Of a DNA stretch of 64,000 nt, positions 36,163 to 44,975 are shown piece by piece. The translations under genes and the position numbers were made by a program. How positions within the stretch are numbered: position 1 is the first letter of the stretch; the number at the start of each line of letters is the position of its first letter. Under the pieces are notes generated by a model that saw only the letters and a list, made by a program, of their open reading frames with translations, did not search any database and was not told where the DNA came from. Origin of the DNA: FEN-1350 sp964386005. Its GTDB lineage: Bacteria > Planctomycetota > Phycisphaerae > Sedimentisphaerales > Anaerohalosphaeraceae. Where the stretch lies: NCBI GenBank assembly GCA_964386005.1, contig CAYLSB010000016.1, positions 6,665 to 70,664 of the forward strand. Direction: 5' to 3'.

Positions 36163-37335
36163 ATGGTTTTCGACGATATCCAAAAACAGCTTGATGAGTT
36201 GCACAGTAACCACCTCCTTCGCCGGATGCAGTGTATTGAATCGGCTCAGGGATCCATTGTTCGTATGAGTGACGGCAGCGAGAAGGTCTTGTTTTGCAGT
36301 AATAACTACCTGAACATGGCGGAAGATCCGCGAATTCGCACGGCCATCCATGAGGCCATTGACCGATATGGAGTCGGATCGGCGGCGTCGCGTTTGATCA
36401 GCGGAACGATGGCTCCGCTTGCGGAACTGGAAAAACGGTTCGCCGTTTTTTTGTGTCAAGAGGCGGCCTTGTTCTTTTCCTGCGGTTGGATGGCCAATCA
36501 ATCGGTTCTGGAAACCCTTCCGCAAAAGGGCGATCTGGTTCTCGTGGACCGGATGGACCATGCCTCGATTATCGATTCAGTTCAGGCTGGACCGGCACGT
36601 TTTAGAACCTTTCGTCGTACTGATCCCGGTCGGTTGGACGGCTTGTTGTCGGAGACGGGATATCATCACAAATTCATCGTGACCGAGTCGGTCTTTTCCA
36701 TGGATGGCGACACGGCCGATCTGGTAAAGCTTGTGGAACTTAAAAACAGGTACGGGGCGATCCTGATCGTTGATGAGGCCCATTCGATTGGTTGTATGGG
36801 GCCGACCGGAGCCGGTCTGGCCGAACGGATGGGATTGCTCGATCAAGTCGATATCTTCGTAGCTCCACTGGGTAAGGCCTTCGGTTGTGGAGGGGCAATC
36901 GTCGCCGGTCCAAAAGTGGTAATCGATTATTTGGTCAATCGCGCCCGACCGTTTATTTTTACGACGGCACCATCGCCCCTGATCGCATCGGCGGCTTTGG
37001 CTGTCTTGGACATCGTGAAATCCGAACCGCAACGGCGTCAACACCTTGCGGCCAATGCGGAGTATTTGAGAGACCGCCTTCGAAAAGGTGGATTTGACAT
37101 TGGCAATTCCACGACACACATCGTCCCACTGATGATCGGTAAGGCCGAAACGGCCCTCCGGATTTCGCAGGAGTTGTTCCAGCGGGGATATTTCGTTTCG
37201 GCAATACGTCCGCCGACGGTCCCGCCGAATTCGTCGCGGTTACGGATCAGTCTTCAGTCTCAACACACACAACAACAACTCGATGGATTGTGTAATGCAC
37301 TGATTGAGATACGAGCTTCAGGATTGATCCAATAG
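36163..37335 (+). CDS. bioF: 8-amino-7-oxononanoate synthase-like alpha-oxoamine synthase
   Basis: A 390-residue PLP enzyme of the alpha-oxoamine synthase family. Key motifs: FCSNNYLNMAEDPRI, SRLISGTM, DEAHSIGCMGPTG, the Schiff-base lysine in PLGKAFGCGGA, and AIRPPTVPPNSSRLRI, the last being typical of BioF. It would condense a pimeloyl thioester with alanine in biotin synthesis. Glycine C-acetyltransferase (Kbl) is the main alternative; the C-terminal motif favours BioF. No other biotin gene is adjacent. The upstream region is shared with the divergent rhomboid gene. Confidence 0.85.
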   Translation: MVFDDIQKQLDELHSNHLLRRMQCIESAQGSIVRMSDGSEKVLFCSNNYLNMAEDPRIRTAIHEAIDRYGVGSAASRLISGTMAPLAELEKRFAVFLCQEAALFFSCGWMANQSVLETLPQKGDLVLVDRMDHASIIDSVQAGPARFRTFRRTDPGRLDGLLSETGYHHKFIVTESVFSMDGDTADLVKLVELKNRYGAILIVDEAHSIGCMGPTGAGLAERMGLLDQVDIFVAPLGKAFGCGGAIVAGPKVVIDYLVNRARPFIFTTAPSPLIASAALAVLDIVKSEPQRRQHLAANAEYLRDRLRKGGFDIGNSTTHIVPLMIGKAETALRISQELFQRGYFVSAIRPPTVPPNSSRLRISLQSQHTQQQLDGLCNALIEIRASGLIQ

Positions 37336-37349
37336 TTCAGGATACTCGA

Positions 37350-38366
37350 TCAGGATTTTGATTTCCGTCGGACCGGCACCGGCGACGGCCTTCGAATCCA
37401 ATGATACACCAGCAGGATCGATCCGATAATGACCAGATACAATCCCATGTTTTGGGATACCGTACCGCCTTTATACAACGCCCACGCCGCCGTTTCAAAT
37501 CGATTATCATCTCGCAGGAACTCGAGGAAAAACCGGGCGGTGCCATAAAGTATCATCAGTAAACTGACGGTGGCGCCGGGCTTTCGAATCCCAAATCTGC
37601 GCCAGAATCCGTATAACACAATGCATATCGTAAATGCCTTTATTGAGCCGTATATCTGAGTGGGATGGACACGATGAGCCCGATACACGCCCTGGGTGAC
37701 CTCGATCTTCTGCGAGTCGGTCAGAAAACGCATGGGTTTCAGAGCCCGTTGAAACTTCATCTTTTCATCCTGTTCCGGCTCCCATCGTTTCCCATCCTCG
37801 CTCATAAAACCGAAATATTCCACCGGCAAATCCCAATAGGGTTCCGGCCGATTTCGATCCGGATTGGGATAGACCTGGCTGTAGAACGAAGGAGATGCAT
37901 AGGGAAATCGAATCGCCCAGGGAAGTTCACAGGGTTTTCCGAAACAACACCCAAACATGATACACCCGATTCGCCCGAATCCCAGACCCAGCATCAGGCC
38001 AACCGCAAGGACATCGAAATATCGCCGAAGGGATAATTTCTGTATGTGCAGATAAACAACCATGACCAGGATTGCACCGAGTACTCCGCCAAGAAACTCC
38101 AACCCCCCTTCCCACACGGCGAAGACATCTTTCCAGTTACCCCGGAACTGATTGAGATGATGAAATATATAGAAGACACGGGAACCGACCACGCCGGCGA
38201 TGAGTGCATACAGAGCCGTATTGGTGATCAGTTCCGGGTCCTCCCCGATCCGCCGCATCATCCGCCGCATGAGGGCAACGGCCAGCAGGAAGCCGATCAC
38301 CATCAACACCCCGTAGGTTTTAATGGTTACATGGAGGAAGGGGATTTCAAATAATTCAGGATGCAT
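37350..38366 (-). CDS. lgt: Prolipoprotein diacylglyceryl transferase
   Basis: A 338-residue membrane enzyme that adds diacylglycerol to the lipobox cysteine of prolipoproteins. The Lgt layout is clear: IKTYGVLMVIGFLLAV at the N-terminus, WEGGLEFLGGVLG, GLGFGRIGCIMFGCCFGKPC and HPTQIYGS, ending with RFFLEFLRDD. Two family features deviate: the position equivalent to E. coli His103 (in FHGG) is Leu here (FLGG), and the NGE segment is replaced by FGCCFG. A 60-residue insert after the central motif includes PYASPSFYSQVYPNPD. It is the last gene of the dapL-to-lgt operon, nine bases after panD. Confidence 0.9.
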   Translation of the reverse strand: MHPELFEIPFLHVTIKTYGVLMVIGFLLAVALMRRMMRRIGEDPELITNTALYALIAGVVGSRVFYIFHHLNQFRGNWKDVFAVWEGGLEFLGGVLGAILVMVVYLHIQKLSLRRYFDVLAVGLMLGLGFGRIGCIMFGCCFGKPCELPWAIRFPYASPSFYSQVYPNPDRNRPEPYWDLPVEYFGFMSEDGKRWEPEQDEKMKFQRALKPMRFLTDSQKIEVTQGVYRAHRVHPTQIYGSIKAFTICIVLYGFWRRFGIRKPGATVSLLMILYGTARFFLEFLRDDNRFETAAWALYKGGTVSQNMGLYLVIIGSILLVYHWIRRPSPVPVRRKSKS

Positions 38367-38375
38367 AGTATCTCG

Positions 38376-38732
38376 TCATAAGGTGCGCTGGAATTGATTT
38401 TTTTCATCCACCAGAACAACACGGGGCTTGATCTCCTTCATCTCCTGGGGACTGTAATATCCAAAATTCATAATGATGACGACATCACCTTCGGAAAACA
38501 ATCTGGCGGCCGCGCCGAGGACTTCGATCTTTCCGCTACCCGCCTCGGCCGGTATCACGTAGGTTTCGGCGCGCGAACCGGTACTGACATTGGCTACAAG
38601 GACCTCTTCATACGGCACAATGCCCGCCGCTTCAAGAAGCCGCGAATCGACACCGAGACTGCCCGGATATTCCACGCGGGTAGCGGTTACCGTGGCACGA
38701 TGAATCTTGCCTTTTAATGCTTTAACGAACAT
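38376..38732 (-). CDS. panD: Aspartate 1-decarboxylase (pyruvoyl)
   Basis: A 118-residue proenzyme making beta-alanine from aspartate for pantothenate and CoA. The self-cleavage site is Gly24-Ser25 in VEYPGSLGVD, which generates the pyruvoyl group; KIHRATVT, NVSTGSRAETYVI and ALGAAARLFSEGD-like family segments (here LGAAARLFSEGD) are present. The length is normal for PanD. It lies between panC and lgt, completing the beta-alanine branch with PanC in one operon. Confidence 0.96.
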   Translation of the reverse strand: MFVKALKGKIHRATVTATRVEYPGSLGVDSRLLEAAGIVPYEEVLVANVSTGSRAETYVIPAEAGSGKIEVLGAAARLFSEGDVVIIMNFGYYSPQEMKEIKPRVVLVDEKNQFQRTL

Positions 38733-38774
38733 TCGAAATATACCTTAAAAATCAGACGTAACGGAAAACCGGTA

Positions 38775-39641
38775 TTATACCCTTTCCGAAGAGGCCCGCA
38801 AGTCAAGGATACAATTATCTATCAACCGGGTTGTCCCCACGTGTGCGGCAATCGCCGCCAAGGCAGGCCGATGAATTTCCGACACATCGGTTAGACTTTC
38901 GGCGTCTACGATCTGAATATATTCCGGAACAATATGAGAACCCTGATTCAACACCTTTTTCATCGCATGCAGTAATACGTCCGCTTGACGAGAACCCTCG
39001 GAAAAAAGCTTGTGACATTCTTTCAACGCAGAGGATAGTAGAACGGCATCCTGGCGTTCGGTAACGGACAGATATCGATTACGGCTACTCATGGCAAGGC
39101 CATCCGGTTCCCGGACCGTCGGACATACGACAATCTGAAGCGGCAGGTTCAGATCGGTGACCATTCTCCGGACGACGGCGACCTGCTGGGCATCTTTCTG
39201 CCCAAAGAAGGCCTGATCGGCTCCGACAATATGAAAGAGCTTCATGCAGACGGTCGCCACACCGCGGAAATGACCGGGGCGAAATTTTCCGCAAAGGGTT
39301 TCCGTCAGCTTTTCAACATGGACCCACGTACAGGCCTCCGAAGGATACATGGTGGAATCATCGGGCACAAAGAGGGCATCGACTCCGGCCGTTTCACATG
39401 CGGAGGAATCCGCATCGAGCATACGAGGATACTTGGCAAGATCTTCCCTCGGTCCAAACTGCGTGGGATTGACATAAATACTGACCACAACATATCCGCA
39501 CTGTGCCCTCGCTGCATGAATCAACGAGAGATGTCCGGCATGAAGCGCGCCCATCGTCGGAACGAAACCAATGGTTTTGTCCTGATGCCGGGCACGTTGA
39601 ACTTCGAATCGTACCTGTTCTATCGTTTTGATACGTTTCAT
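38775..39641 (-). CDS. panC: Pantoate--beta-alanine ligase
   Basis: A 288-residue ATP-dependent ligase joining pantoate and beta-alanine. Motifs: GFVPTMGALHAGHLSLI (HIGH-like), FVPDDSTMYP, FFGQKDAQQVAVV and MSSRNRYLS. The start at 39641 overlaps the stop of the folK-dNK gene (ATGA) and matches usual PanC N-termini; an upstream in-frame extension is unlikely. With panD 42 bases downstream, the two last pantothenate genes are together; panB and panE are not in the window. Confidence 0.96.
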   Translation of the reverse strand: MKRIKTIEQVRFEVQRARHQDKTIGFVPTMGALHAGHLSLIHAARAQCGYVVVSIYVNPTQFGPREDLAKYPRMLDADSSACETAGVDALFVPDDSTMYPSEACTWVHVEKLTETLCGKFRPGHFRGVATVCMKLFHIVGADQAFFGQKDAQQVAVVRRMVTDLNLPLQIVVCPTVREPDGLAMSSRNRYLSVTERQDAVLLSSALKECHKLFSEGSRQADVLLHAMKKVLNQGSHIVPEYIQIVDAESLTDVSEIHRPALAAIAAHVGTTRLIDNCILDLRASSERV

Positions 39642-40750
39642 ACGGATTCCACGGACAGATAATGGCGGACCTCCGAAGCCAGCGATTCCACGCGGCCTCG
39701 ATCGCGACAATCGAAATCACTTGCATCCAACCGGATCACGGGCGATTTTGTCCATGCCGAGAATAACTGTTCATACGCGTTGGAAAACCATTCCAGTACC
39801 TCTATCGTAATGGAGGTTTCAAACGGACGATTTCGCCGGCCGATCCGTTCCAGGCATCGCCGGGATGTATCTTTCAGATAGATCACGACCGTCGGCGTAC
39901 AGACTTCGCCCGCGGCTCGATGATGTTCTGTATCATACCGCCCTCGTGAATCCGGGTCGAGGGTTCTCCGGGCAAAAATCGGATCCTGATCGAATACGTA
40001 ATCCGATATGGCGATCCTTCCGGCTTCCAGTTGGGATCGCGATAGTTGTGCCGCCCGCGAATGAAGGAAATACAACTGGCTTTTCAAGGCCAACTCCTTT
40101 TGCCCGCCGCATACGGCCGGAAGATAGGGATTGGTGTCATACGCTTCGCGGATCAAAGGACAATTCCATGATCGACTCAGGCCTTCCGCCAGGGTCGTTT
40201 TGCCCACTCCAATCAAACCGGCAATGGAGATCAACTGCGGTCGATGGTGATCTCGGATGTAATCCCCTCCACCCAGCCGCTCGGCCAGTTCGGCCATTGT
40301 CCGTTTCAAAACCGGGTGAACCCGATCCGGCGAAAGGGAACAAAGAGGGTCCATAACAAAAGAACGAAGATGCATTTGAGGATGAGGAATGGTTAATTCA
40401 TCGGTTCGAATCACACGATCTCCAAAGAGCAAAAGATCCAAATCGATCACTCGCGGACCCCAGCGATCGGTGCGGACCCGGCCCAATTGTCGTTCGATCT
40501 CTCGCAAGGCGCCCAAGAGTTCGCTCGGCGATAAGGACGTGCTGATCCGGACCGCGCAATTCAAATACGGGCCTTGCGGCACAGGTCCGACGGGAAGGGT
40601 TTCGCTGATTGCAGCCATTTCCTCCATCCGAACTCCATGAACGATGGATAAAAATTCGATAGCCCGATGGAGGTTTGCTTCCCGGTCGCCCAGATTGCTG
40701 CCCAGTCCTATATAGACCGTCGATAATTTCGGTTTCTTCAAGAGTTCCAT
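39638..40750 (-). CDS. folK: HPPK (FolK) fused to deoxynucleoside kinase
   Basis: A 370-residue fusion. Residues 10-165 are 6-hydroxymethyl-7,8-dihydropterin pyrophosphokinase (YIGLGSNLGDREANL, GPYLNCAV, RWGPRVIDLDLLLFGD, IPHPQMHLRSFVMDPL). Residues 172-370 are a deoxynucleoside kinase of the bacterial dNK family: P-loop AGLIGVGKTTLAEGL, REAYDTNPYLP, ISDYVFDQDPIFA and the LID region RIGRRNRPFE. The first module is in folate synthesis, the second in nucleoside salvage. It overlaps panC by four bases and follows dapL by 47. The linker is only a few residues, so this is a genuine single protein and not a frameshift merge. Confidence 0.92.
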   Translation of the reverse strand: MELLKKPKLSTVYIGLGSNLGDREANLHRAIEFLSIVHGVRMEEMAAISETLPVGPVPQGPYLNCAVRISTSLSPSELLGALREIERQLGRVRTDRWGPRVIDLDLLLFGDRVIRTDELTIPHPQMHLRSFVMDPLCSLSPDRVHPVLKRTMAELAERLGGGDYIRDHHRPQLISIAGLIGVGKTTLAEGLSRSWNCPLIREAYDTNPYLPAVCGGQKELALKSQLYFLHSRAAQLSRSQLEAGRIAISDYVFDQDPIFARRTLDPDSRGRYDTEHHRAAGEVCTPTVVIYLKDTSRRCLERIGRRNRPFETSITIEVLEWFSNAYEQLFSAWTKSPVIRLDASDFDCRDRGRVESLASEVRHYLSVESV

Positions 40751-40797
40751 TTCCGGCCGGTTCCGTCATGGCAGCCAACCAACAGCCGATCCCTGCA

Positions 40798-42030
40798 TCA
40801 AAGGTTGGCGATCCGTTCCATCGCTTCCTTAACCCTATCCGGTTTGTTGAAGGCGCTAAGCCGCATATATCCTTCACCCGACGGTCCGAAACCGGCGCCC
40901 GGGGTTCCGACCACATGGGCCTTGTGCAGCAGCAACTCGAAAAAGTCCCACGAACCCATACGATTCTTTGTTTCGATCCACACATACGGAGCATTGATAC
41001 CGCCATAAACATGATACCCCAATCGGGACAAGGCCTCGCGGATCATAGCGGCATTGCGCATGTAGAGATCGATGATTTCGCGAGATTGCCGTCTTCCTTT
41101 ATCGGAATAGACCGCGACCGCGGCCGCCTGCGAGACGTAACTGGCCCCATTGAATTTGGTACAGTGCCTCCGGTTCCATAACGGATTCAGGGCAATGGGG
41201 TGGCCTTGGGGCGTAAAGGCCATTACGTCTTTCGGCACGACCGTAAAGGCGCATCGAAGCCCCGTAAATCCGGCCGTCTTGGAAAAACTGCGAAACTCGA
41301 TCGCCACTTGTTTGGCGCCGGGGATTTCATAGATGGAATGGGGTATCGACGAATCGGAGATATAGGCCTCATACGCCGCATCAAATAAGATCACGGCCCG
41401 ATGATCCCGGGCATATTCCACCCAGGCGGCAAGCTGATTGCCGGTGGCCACCGCGCCGGTTGGATTGTTTGGGTAACACAAGTAAATCAAATCGACCGGT
41501 TTGTTCGGAAACACCGGCACAAATTGATTGGCCGGGGTACAGGGCATATACACAATGCCGGAATACTGTCCCCTGGCGTTGATCGTGCCGGTTCGTCCCG
41601 CCATCACATTCGTATCCACATAAACGGGGTACACCGGGTCGGTCACGGCGATCGTATTGTCCAGCCCGAAGATTTCCTGGATATTTCCGGAATCGCATTT
41701 GCTTCCGTCGCTGACAAAAATCTCGTCGAGGGCCAGCTCCACACCGCGCGATCGATAATCATTTTCCTGAATCGCTTTTCGTAAGATTTCATAACCCTGT
41801 TCGGGACCATAACCCTTCAAGGTGTCACAACCGCCCATCTCATCCACGGCCGTGTGCATGGCTTCCACGACCGCCGGAACCAGCGGCTCGGTAACGTCGC
41901 CGATTCCCATACGGATGATATTGGCCCTGGGATTCTGTGCCGAGAAGGCCGCCACTCGGCGGGAAATCTCCGGGAACAAATACCCGGCCTGCAATTTCAT
42001 ATAATGCTCGTTGACGCGGATCATGGCCAT
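40798..42030 (-). CDS. dapL: LL-diaminopimelate aminotransferase
   Basis: A 410-residue class I PLP aminotransferase converting tetrahydrodipicolinate to LL-diaminopimelate in one step. The DapL N-terminus is distinctive (VNEHYMKLQAGYLFPEISRRV, here cut for length), followed by RMGIGDVTEPL, GYGPEQGYEILR and CYPNNPTGAV; the PLP lysine lies in FRSFSKTAGFTG. DapL is typical of plants, chlamydiae, planctomycetes and some anaerobes, supporting the lineage guess and peptidoglycan synthesis. Start ATG 42030 has an AAGGA ribosome site. It heads the operon with folK-dNK, panC, panD and lgt. Confidence 0.96.
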   Translation of the reverse strand: MAMIRVNEHYMKLQAGYLFPEISRRVAAFSAQNPRANIIRMGIGDVTEPLVPAVVEAMHTAVDEMGGCDTLKGYGPEQGYEILRKAIQENDYRSRGVELALDEIFVSDGSKCDSGNIQEIFGLDNTIAVTDPVYPVYVDTNVMAGRTGTINARGQYSGIVYMPCTPANQFVPVFPNKPVDLIYLCYPNNPTGAVATGNQLAAWVEYARDHRAVILFDAAYEAYISDSSIPHSIYEIPGAKQVAIEFRSFSKTAGFTGLRCAFTVVPKDVMAFTPQGHPIALNPLWNRRHCTKFNGASYVSQAAAVAVYSDKGRRQSREIIDLYMRNAAMIREALSRLGYHVYGGINAPYVWIETKNRMGSWDFFELLLHKAHVVGTPGAGFGPSGEGYMRLSAFNKPDRVKEAMERIANL

Positions 42031-42349
42031 CCATTCCTTGGGTCATATCGATTATTCAAACTTCACAATTTCTGTAAAGAGGATTGTATAAGACAAACCG
42101 TTCGTCGTCAATCCCCGCTCCTTTCGGAGGAAGCCATTCGAACCGATTGATTGAAAAGCCGGATCTTATCGGACGATATGGGTGGATCATCCATCAGTTT
42201 CATACGGCCAACAACTTGGAAAAGACCTGTCATGGTCGAAGGAGGTTTCGCCGATACAATTGCCATCCGGCGGAGGTCCCCTACCTTACCGGAAGCAGGC
42301 GGAGCAGGCAACGTATCCGCGTACAACGACCAACAGGGATACCGACATC
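42031..42349. other. 319-base divergent regulatory region between dapL and the hybrid kinase
   Basis: Promoters for both directions should lie here. An in-frame extension of the kinase up to 42182 exists but reads unlike a protein, so I regard it as leader. Several GGAGG-containing segments (near 42242 and 42278) occur; no known riboswitch consensus was recognised. Confidence 0.45.
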
Positions 42350-44203
42350 ATGGACAACAGCAACAACCAATGTACCGCTGATCTCGATGAAACGAAGCGG
42401 ATTCAATGGCGTAAGAACATCGACGCCATTATGGATGGAATCCCTTTGTCTGTCCTTCTGATCGATAACCAAAGGGTCGTCAAACGTTATAATCATGCCG
42501 TACGTCAATTGACGGGCAAAAACGATTCGCAATTGACCGGGATATCGTGGTGTCTGGCTTTAGGTTGTTCGAATTGCTCCCCGGCTACGGGTTTATGCCC
42601 CCCGGATATTCAGGATCGCTGTATCCTTCATGAACTGGTATATAAAGCCCTGACTTCGAATCAGCCCGCTTGTCGAATCGATTCGCTTTTGCAGATTTCG
42701 AATCCAAAAGGGATTTCCCAACGTCATATTCGTGCGACCATTCAACCGATCCGGATCGAAGCGGAACCCCATGTTCTGCTGGTCATCGATGATATCACGG
42801 AATGGAAACGGGCGGAAAACGCCTTGAAAGAAAGTGAGTTGGAATTACGGAGTCTCAATGAGGTACTGGAAATCCAGAATCGTGCCCTGGCGGATTCCCG
42901 CAGCGCCGCCATCCATCTGATGGAGGAATCCAAGAAAGCCAGGGCGGAATCGGAACTGGCCAATCACCAATTGCAGGCATCCATTGAAAACGCACAGATT
43001 ATGGCCGAGGAAGCTCGCGTGGCCAATCGAGCCAAAAGCGATTTTTTGGCCAATATGAGCCATGAAATCCGAACCCCGATGAACGCGATCATCGGATTCG
43101 GCGATTTGTTATCTCAGGAGACTCTTTCCGAAAAACAAAAATCCTATGTTGCGACCATTATACAGGCCGGGCAAAATCTGCTCGATCTGATCAACGATAT
43201 TCTGGATTTTTCCAAGATCGAAGCGGGCAAGATGAATACCGAAATCATCGATTGTTCCCTGGGAACTCTGGTCGGTCAAATTGATTTGATGATTCGACCC
43301 ATGGCGACCCAAAAAAATCTTCAATTCGAAATCACCGCATCGGGTCCGCTCCCTTCCATCATTCAAGCCGATCCGGTTCGATTGAGACAATGCCTGCTCA
43401 ACCTGCTGAGCAACGCCGTCAAATTTACCGAAAAGGGATGGGTCCGACTCCTCATCGGCATGGAACGGGATCAAGATCCGAACCAGCCCTGGATTGTATT
43501 TCATGTGGAGGATACAGGAATCGGAATTTCTCGGGAACATCACCATCGGTTATTCGACGCATTTTCCCAGGCCGACAGCAGCACGACCAGGAAATACGGG
43601 GGTACCGGTCTCGGACTTGCCATCACCAAAAAACTGATCACGCTGATGGGGGGAAAGATCACCTTTTGCAGCTCGCTTGGAAACGGTTCCACGTTCAGTC
43701 TCTATCTGGCCGCTCCCCGGAATGTAGACCGCATCGCTCCTTTCGAGGGCTTTCAATCCGGGGCCATGCAGGAGTATATGCTGGATTCAACGCCGGAAAT
43801 CAAGTTTGACGGTCGAGTTCTCGTCGCCGAGGATAATCCATCCAATCAACTGTTGATTCGGCTATTGCTGGAAAAAATGGGATTGGTCCCGGTCGTTGCT
43901 GAAGACGGACGTAAAATACTGGACCATGTCCGTGAGGAGCCGTTCGATCTGATCCTGATGGATATTCAGATGCCGACCATGAACGGATTTGAGACGACAC
44001 AACGGTTACGTGAACAGGGCATTCGCACACCGATCATCGCCTTGACGGCCAATGCTCTCAAGGGTATGAAGGAAAAATGCATTGCAGCGGGATGCAACAG
44101 TTTTTTAATCAAACCGATCCGCCACAAAGCCCTGTATGATGAGATCGCCAAATACCTCCAACCTCGCTCGAAGTGTCTTTCCACGGGAGGCGAAGCCGTA
44201 TGA
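42350..44203 (+). CDS. Hybrid histidine kinase with cysteine-rich PAS domain and C-terminal receiver
   Basis: A 617-residue soluble kinase. Residues 20-155 form a PAS domain with an unusual cluster of cysteines (68, 73, 76, 83, 91 and 108; GCSNCSPATGLC), then a coiled coil (155-230). The HisKA domain has SHEIRTPMNAIIGFG with phosphoacceptor His238; the ATPase shows LLSNAVKFTEKG, VEDTGIGI and TGLGLAITKKL. The receiver domain contains VLVAEDNPSNQ, LILMDIQMPTMNGFE and IALTANALKGMKEKC. There is no transmembrane segment. ATG 42350 follows a weak AGGG. It overlaps the Hpt gene by four bases, forming a phosphorelay with it and the next receiver. Confidence 0.87.
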   Translation: MDNSNNQCTADLDETKRIQWRKNIDAIMDGIPLSVLLIDNQRVVKRYNHAVRQLTGKNDSQLTGISWCLALGCSNCSPATGLCPPDIQDRCILHELVYKALTSNQPACRIDSLLQISNPKGISQRHIRATIQPIRIEAEPHVLLVIDDITEWKRAENALKESELELRSLNEVLEIQNRALADSRSAAIHLMEESKKARAESELANHQLQASIENAQIMAEEARVANRAKSDFLANMSHEIRTPMNAIIGFGDLLSQETLSEKQKSYVATIIQAGQNLLDLINDILDFSKIEAGKMNTEIIDCSLGTLVGQIDLMIRPMATQKNLQFEITASGPLPSIIQADPVRLRQCLLNLLSNAVKFTEKGWVRLLIGMERDQDPNQPWIVFHVEDTGIGISREHHHRLFDAFSQADSSTTRKYGGTGLGLAITKKLITLMGGKITFCSSLGNGSTFSLYLAAPRNVDRIAPFEGFQSGAMQEYMLDSTPEIKFDGRVLVAEDNPSNQLLIRLLLEKMGLVPVVAEDGRKILDHVREEPFDLILMDIQMPTMNGFETTQRLREQGIRTPIIALTANALKGMKEKCIAAGCNSFLIKPIRHKALYDEIAKYLQPRSKCLSTGGEAV

Positions 44204-44568
44204 CCCTCTCCAAAACTTCGTCATTGGTTTCATCCATGGATCATGACCCCCGCTTCGCTTGTGTGATCGAAACGTTCCTCCAGGAATTTCCCCACATGAT
44301 CCAACAGCTACTCCTCGCTTTCCAGCATCGCAATGCCAAAGAACTCAGCGTGTCCTCCCACAAAATCAAGGGGGCATCCGGAAGCGCCGGATTTGAATTC
44401 ATAACCCAACTCGCCCTTCAAATCGAGCGATTCGCCCGGGCCCGCCAAATCGATTCCGTCGAGCCCCTCATCAACCAACTACGTCAACTGAGCGAACAAA
44501 TCACGGAACAACGAAAATCCGTTTCCCAAACAAGCGCCGCCCAATCATCTCAAGGACCCAACTCATGA
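44200..44568 (+). CDS. Stand-alone Hpt phosphotransfer protein
   Basis: A 122-residue histidine phosphotransfer protein. The core motif SSHKIKGASGSAGF carries the phosphorylatable His54, with flanking amphipathic helices (FLQEFPHMIQQLLLAF; LINQLRQLSEQITEQ) as in ArcB or YPD1-type Hpt folds. It overlaps the hybrid kinase at its start and the receiver gene at its end, each by four bases (ATGA), so expression is coupled. It should carry phosphate from the kinase receiver domain to the next protein. Confidence 0.87.
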   Translation: MTLSKTSSLVSSMDHDPRFACVIETFLQEFPHMIQQLLLAFQHRNAKELSVSSHKIKGASGSAGFEFITQLALQIERFARARQIDSVEPLINQLRQLSEQITEQRKSVSQTSAAQSSQGPNS

Positions 44569-44975
44569 AAAGTCTGATCGTTGAAGACGAATTTACCATT
44601 CGAAAACTGATGCAATTGTATCTCATGGAATTCGGCCCTTGCCACATCGCCAAAAACGGCAAAGAGGCCGTGGACGCTTTTTTGCTCGCTCTGGATGAAC
44701 GACAACCCTATGATTTGATTTGCATGGACATCATGATGCCGGAAATGGACGGTATGGAAGCGATGGAGCGAATCCGGCAGATCGAGGCGAAGCGAAATAT
44801 TCTCGGTTTAGCCGCCGTCAAAATTATCATGACCACCGCCAAGGGTCAATCCAAGGATATTTTCGGCGCTTTCAATTCCGGCTGTGAGGCCTATATCATC
44901 AAGCCGTTCCACCGTGAAGATCTTCTGGAGGAAGTCGGCAAGCTGGGACTTCTTCCAAAGATCCCCTCGCACTGA
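44565..44975 (+). CDS. Single-domain response regulator (CheY-like)
   Basis: A 136-residue receiver without output domain: acidic pair in LIVEDEFTIR, phosphoacceptor aspartate in LICMDIMMPEMDGME, switch Thr in IIMTTAKGQ and lysine in EAYIIKPF. Being last in the phosphorelay operon, it probably signals by protein contact, as CheY does. Its last 77 bases overlap the 3' end of umuC on the other strand, including the stop region. That overlap is discussed as a separate finding. Confidence 0.9.
   Translation: MKSLIVEDEFTIRKLMQLYLMEFGPCHIAKNGKEAVDAFLLALDERQPYDLICMDIMMPEMDGMEAMERIRQIEAKRNILGLAAVKIIMTTAKGQSKDIFGAFNSGCEAYIIKPFHREDLLEEVGKLGLLPKIPSH

Noticed and set aside
42182..42349. N-terminal extension of the hybrid kinase
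   Set aside because: The 56 extra residues are unlike a protein, and ATG 42350 gives a normal PAS start.
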